A stretch of 64,000 nucleotides of DNA. Origin: Mesodorylaimus sp. YZB2_4 (taxonomy: Eukaryota > Nematoda > Enoplea > Dorylaimida > Dorylaimidae). The translations under genes were made by a program, and so were the position numbers. Where the stretch lies: assembly GCA_030248295.1 (NCBI GenBank), contig JASANH010001319.1:310001-374000 (forward strand), in the 5' to 3' direction. Of this stretch, positions 60,025 to 64,000 are shown one piece after another. The notes under the pieces are model-generated. The model worked only from the letters and a program-made list of their open reading frames with translations. It was not told the DNA's origin and searched no databases. Each line of letters opens with the position of its first letter. Position 1 is the first letter of the stretch.

Positions 60025-63000
60025 ATGGCTCAAAATATAATCGCTGGAATTTCCAACTTGGCTTCAAATATTGCTTCGAATGTGAGCACGTATGAAATTC
60101 GAAAGATCGCTGATAAAATGTAAGAGCACCGATTTTTCTGTTTGTTTTTATGAATAGGTATTTTTATATTTTATTTTCCCACGATGTAGTAGCTACATTT
60201 AGCATGGACACTATATCCATGGCGACTAAATAGAAAGCTTTATTTACCTCCGAAGGGAAAATATGTTCATTTTTTCTCCTGGATTTCTTTTATCTCTTGG
60301 ATTCCTAGCGATTTGTGTATGCTAGCATTTGCGTTGGGGAAAACTTAGTCTTTTGGAAAATCTTTTGTTTTCCAGCAAGAATATGTGCAATGCATCAAGG
60401 TCGCTCAAGTTTTTTCTAACCCGCGCCTACGTGTGTGGCTTTCTGCATAATCTTATGATTAGTTCGTCGAAAATGTGCGCTTGCGCAAGCAGTTCTTATG
60501 CTTTGTTTTTACCCTGTGAGCTTTGTTGGATTTTCTAGAGCACCTAAATTCGGCCTGGTATGGTCGGTTTGGGTGTTTGTTTGAATGAGAATAGGTCACC
60601 CAGATTCAAGTCGCTTGTTCAAGTTGATCAGAACAGTCGTGGATTGAGAGTCATTCGAGAGAAATTGGAATACGAAGAAAACGGGTTGCATCTGCAAAAA
60701 AACCTGCTTTCTTTTTGTTTCAATCCTATCTACAAACATTGCTCATTTTTGGTGTAATGAGATGTACAATGAAAATCCCCCTCCCCGTCTTTCGGCCCTT
60801 GCGAGGTATGTGCAAATGCCGGCATTGTTTTTATGCCCCTTTTGTCACCTTACAGGCAAAATGTGGTCATGAACTATACGGAGACGGAATCAAAAGTGCG
60901 CGAGGCTACCAACGAAGATCCATGGGGACCTACTGGACCACTCATGGCCGAGATCGCACATTACACAAATATATACGATCAGTTCGCCGAAGTGATGGGC
61001 ATGTTATGGAAACGGATGTTGCAAGATAATAAGAAGTCGTGGCGACGCGTTTATAAGGTAGGTGTCCGAAGGTAGGAATCGATAGACCTGGTGATTGATT
61101 ATTGATCGATTAAACGGCGATTGATCGTTGATCGATCCAATGACTGGCCAATCACTTGCATCTGCATCATAAAATGATTATTCGGTCATGTACTGGGCAA
61201 ATGACTTGCACTCTTCCTAGATTGCTACTTGTGAGCTATCAGTTGGGTAAATCGCTCCTTGTTAGTACCTTATCAGTAATCAATTTTATGCAGTAAAATC
61301 CGATGCATTATCGATTAGTTGATCCACACAGTCCATATCGCAAGTCGTAGTGGCTATCGATTTCTCAATTTCAGTCACTTATCCTATTGAACTATTTGAT
61401 AAAGAACGGCAGCGAGCGCGTGGTCGCCAATGCACGCGAGCATGTCTTCGATTTGCGCACATTAGAACATTACCAATTCGTGGATGATCAAGGCAAGGAT
61501 CAAGGAATCAATAGTAAGTATTGATTGATCGCGTGGATGAAAAGCAGTTGGATTTGGAATTTTTGGATCATAGTGATTCATATGGATTGGCTCCATGTAT
61601 GGGCTTCGAGGGGCTCCCTTGTGCGTGTTTTATCCACGTAGCCCCGGGGTCTCATCTCATGGAAAAGAGTATTCGCGTCGACCCCTGAGATGATGGGCTT
61701 ACAATTAAAAGGCCAGTTTCAGCAAGAAATATTAAGGAAGTCAAAGTCAAACATGGGTGGGGGTGGTAATTAGCAAAGTCTCCTTGCCAGACCTATTTTA
61801 CATGGTTGGTCCATGTAGGCAACTGTCTTCGGACATGGGCAAGGGAGGTAGACGGGGTAGCCCCCCTTTTTGGCCGGCCGGGACACTGCGCCACTCCCTC
61901 AGGAAGAAAGAAGGAGGAAGAAAGCAGGAAGGAAGAAAAGGAAGGAAGCAAAAGCGATCAAATTGTATCTGGGCAGGACCAAGACCTGACCTCCAAGCGC
62001 AGGCCGGTTGTCCAGCCAGCCTGCAGTACTGTATGTAAACAGTCATACAACTCACTCACTCGACTCGACCCAAACCAGACCTGGCCTGACCTGTCCTTAC
62101 ACGCAATCATATCAAGCTAAGGCGATCTGATCTAATCTCTACCCCCTCCCTCCCAAATCCCCCCTCTAACCCAGCCGACCTTGCCCATACTTGCAGACAG
62201 TGTGCATTCAAAAGGTTATAGCTCTGATACATTTTATTCATCGGCATCTTCAATTATATTTGAGTTAGGGCCAATTAATTGAAATAACTTGCTTTATTTT
62301 GTGCGTTAAAAAATTAAAAAAAGTTTTTTCCTTCTAGTTCGTCATCGCGTCAAGGAAATTATCGAATTGTTACAAGACGATGATCGTGTACGTCGTGAAC
62401 GTAAACAAGCCAAGACTGTACGCAATAAGTACGAGGGTATTTCGTCCCAGGATTTCGGTAGCGGACGTGCGTCATACAGTAAGCGCAGTATTTTCCGTGA
62501 GACTAGATTTAGCTGAGTTTCTGGTGCAGTGCGGTCGGTGGCATGCTTACGAGGGACCTACCCCGAATGCTACCTCGGCTATACTCGGATAATAATCATT
62601 GGGTTTGAGGATCTCCTGTGATCGTGAGTTTTTCTGCGGATTGCGCGTGGAGTGTAAAGTTGGCCGCAGAGCTTCATAAACGTGTGGGATACTGCGAAAT
62701 GCGGCCAACTCTACACTCCGCGAGCACAAAAACCGATATGCACAAAAAATCATGATCGCAGGAAATTCACATATCTAGTGATTTGCTACTGCCAGGCGGA
62801 ACTTTTGTCTCTCGTTAGTAATGGACCTGCTTATGGTAGTACAATGTGCGTGTGTTATTCAGCCGCCCACGTGCACATCCTCAGGTCTAGTTGGGTCGAG
62901 ATTTACTGCAATGCACTAAAGGCACCTGAAAAAGTGGGACTCGCAAAATCCTTGATTTTCAGGCGATTCGAAAGGCAGTTCTCGCTTAGACGATATCGAT

Positions 63001-64000
63001 AAGTTCAATTTTCCGAAAGAAGTGGGCGGATCAGGCGGTGGTGGATCGTTCGGTTTTGGTCGTCGTAGACCAAGTTTCGAAGATGCAAATCCAACATCCT
63101 TGGGGTGAGTCCTTGCTTGGTGGTGGTTGTTTTTCATAGTTCGCCGAAACTTATGGTGCATTCGCAGTGCACTTATTGGTAAGGCGCAGCAGGATATAGG
63201 ACCTAATTATTCCGATCGTATGGGAAAGGGAACCATGTCGTTGATGATACCTTAGGACTATCCCCTTTAACCATAAGCGCACTTGGCAGGAGGTTGCTGG
63301 GTGAAACTTTGGTCGAGGCTACATCGAATATTGTTCTAGCGAATACGACGATGATCGAGAGAACCATTTCGAATTTCCGCCAGACAATGACGAGGCCGAT
63401 GATAGACCAAAAACCATGGGAACGGGTGGCGCTGATGGTCGTAAGGAGGGTTCGACGGGGGCAGCGAATCGTCAAGGGAAGAATGTGAAGAAGACATCGT
63501 CGAGTGGAACGGGTGTCAAGTTAGCACCGCCCGGTGCCAACAGCGGAGAATCGTCATCGCAGCAACAACGTACAGCCACGAATCAAGATCTATTATTGGA
63601 CGTGTTTGGTGAACCAGTGACGGCACCGAGGCCTCCCCAGGACCCGTTTCATGGTAACGACTTTTTCGCATCGCAGCCATCGGGAGGAGTGACAGCGCCG
63701 GCGGCCACGCTGAGTACTTTCCAAGCTGATTTCAGTCGATTTGATAGTAATAACGGTGGGGACAATAGTTTTGGCGATTTTACTTCTGCTGGAGAAAAGT
63801 AAGTGTGGGGTTTTTGGAATGGGATGTGTGATAGTGGGGCTAGAAATGCGAATAGGATGGAGGGAAGGGGTGAATTTGGCGGAGGTTCTTGAGGTGCGTC
63901 AGGTTTCCCTATAGTATTCAAGTACAGTGTTGGAGGTGGGAGGTCGTTGTAAATTTGCTGTTTCAGAGCAGCCGATGATGGTTTCAACGATTTCACTGAT
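60025..64000 (+). CDS. Epsin-related ENTH-domain protein (CLINT1/epsinR-like), 3' end outside window
   Basis: Exons: 60025-60119, 60856-61057, 61375-61513, 62338-62478, 62963-63104, 63340-63798 and 63967 onward. All in phase; 404 residues visible. The ENTH domain covers about residues 25-165: KIADKMQNVVMNYTE, KVREATNEDPWGPTGPLM, KKSWRRVYKSLILLNYLI, GSERVVANAREHVFDLR, FVDDQGKDQGIN, VKEIIELLQDDDRVRRER. These match the CLINT1 branch (VREAT-DDPWGP-G and DQGINIR). The disordered tail has repeated phenylalanine motifs (LLLDVFGEP, DPFHGNDFF, FGDFTSAGE, DGFNDF) expected to bind clathrin, GGA or AP-1 partners. Known role: clathrin adaptor at the trans-Golgi and endosomes that sorts SNAREs. The intron 61514-62337 contains one arm of a long inverted repeat. 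Confidence 0.94.
61833..62205 (-). repeat. Long inverted repeat pair R3, minus arm
   Basis: Reverse complement of 47671-48020 with high identity over about 350 bp, including a GA-rich tract (AAGGAGGAAGAAAGCAGG) at the equivalent place. Located in the CLINT1-like intron between 61375-61513 and 62338-62478. Confidence 0.85.

Overview
This window is nuclear DNA of an intron-rich invertebrate animal. Its genes are split by many short introns (often 50-100 bp, some several kb) with GT-AG borders and acceptors of the TTTTCAG/TTTTTAG type. The proteins are metazoan: a seven-Ig receptor tyrosine kinase, biogenic-amine and orphan GPCRs, a C/EBP-like bZIP factor, an epsin-related ENTH protein and DSCC1. 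The phylum cannot be fixed from the sequence alone. There is no bacterial, organellar or viral character. I rebuilt exon structures by hand; reading phase closes across every junction for all multi-exon genes except one.

Layout: 220-1992 (-) is a catechol/caffeoyl-CoA-type O-methyltransferase. 1993-10907 is nearly 9 kb without recognisable genes. 10908-12344 (+) is an intronless orphan class-A GPCR. 12928-15069 (-) is a retinol-dehydrogenase-like SDR. 15070-19805 is gene-poor and carries a SINE. 19806-22423 (+) is a biogenic amine receptor. 24615-25205 (-) and 26228-26730 (+) are a divergent pair of small secreted four-cysteine proteins that I do not recognise. 27053-33930 (-) is a VEGFR/PVR/PDGFR-type receptor tyrosine kinase. 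36300-39916 (+) is the cohesion factor DSCC1, with E2F-like sites in front. 41547-54932 (+) is cytosolic purine 5'-nucleotidase (NT5C2 family) with repeat-filled introns. 56933-57572 (+) is a tentative unknown gene behind a CCAAT-box cluster. 57861-59399 (-) is a single-exon C/EBP-like bZIP gene, divergent from 60025-64000+ (+), a CLINT1/epsinR-like ENTH gene that runs off the window.

The genes are ordinary chromosomal neighbours, not an operon or one pathway. The repeat fraction is rich and mostly sits in introns: a tRNA-derived SINE family (four copies), several short terminal-inverted-repeat elements (hAT-like, pogo/Tc1-like, and a foldback with TTGCGCCG subterminal repeats), two further dispersed families, long G/C homopolymers and ATCGAT-rich stretches.

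The least explained items are the divergent four-cysteine secreted pair, the amine receptor that lacks the TM6 proline, the small conserved-looking echo of that receptor's third loop 1.3 kb downstream, and the unknown gene at 56933.
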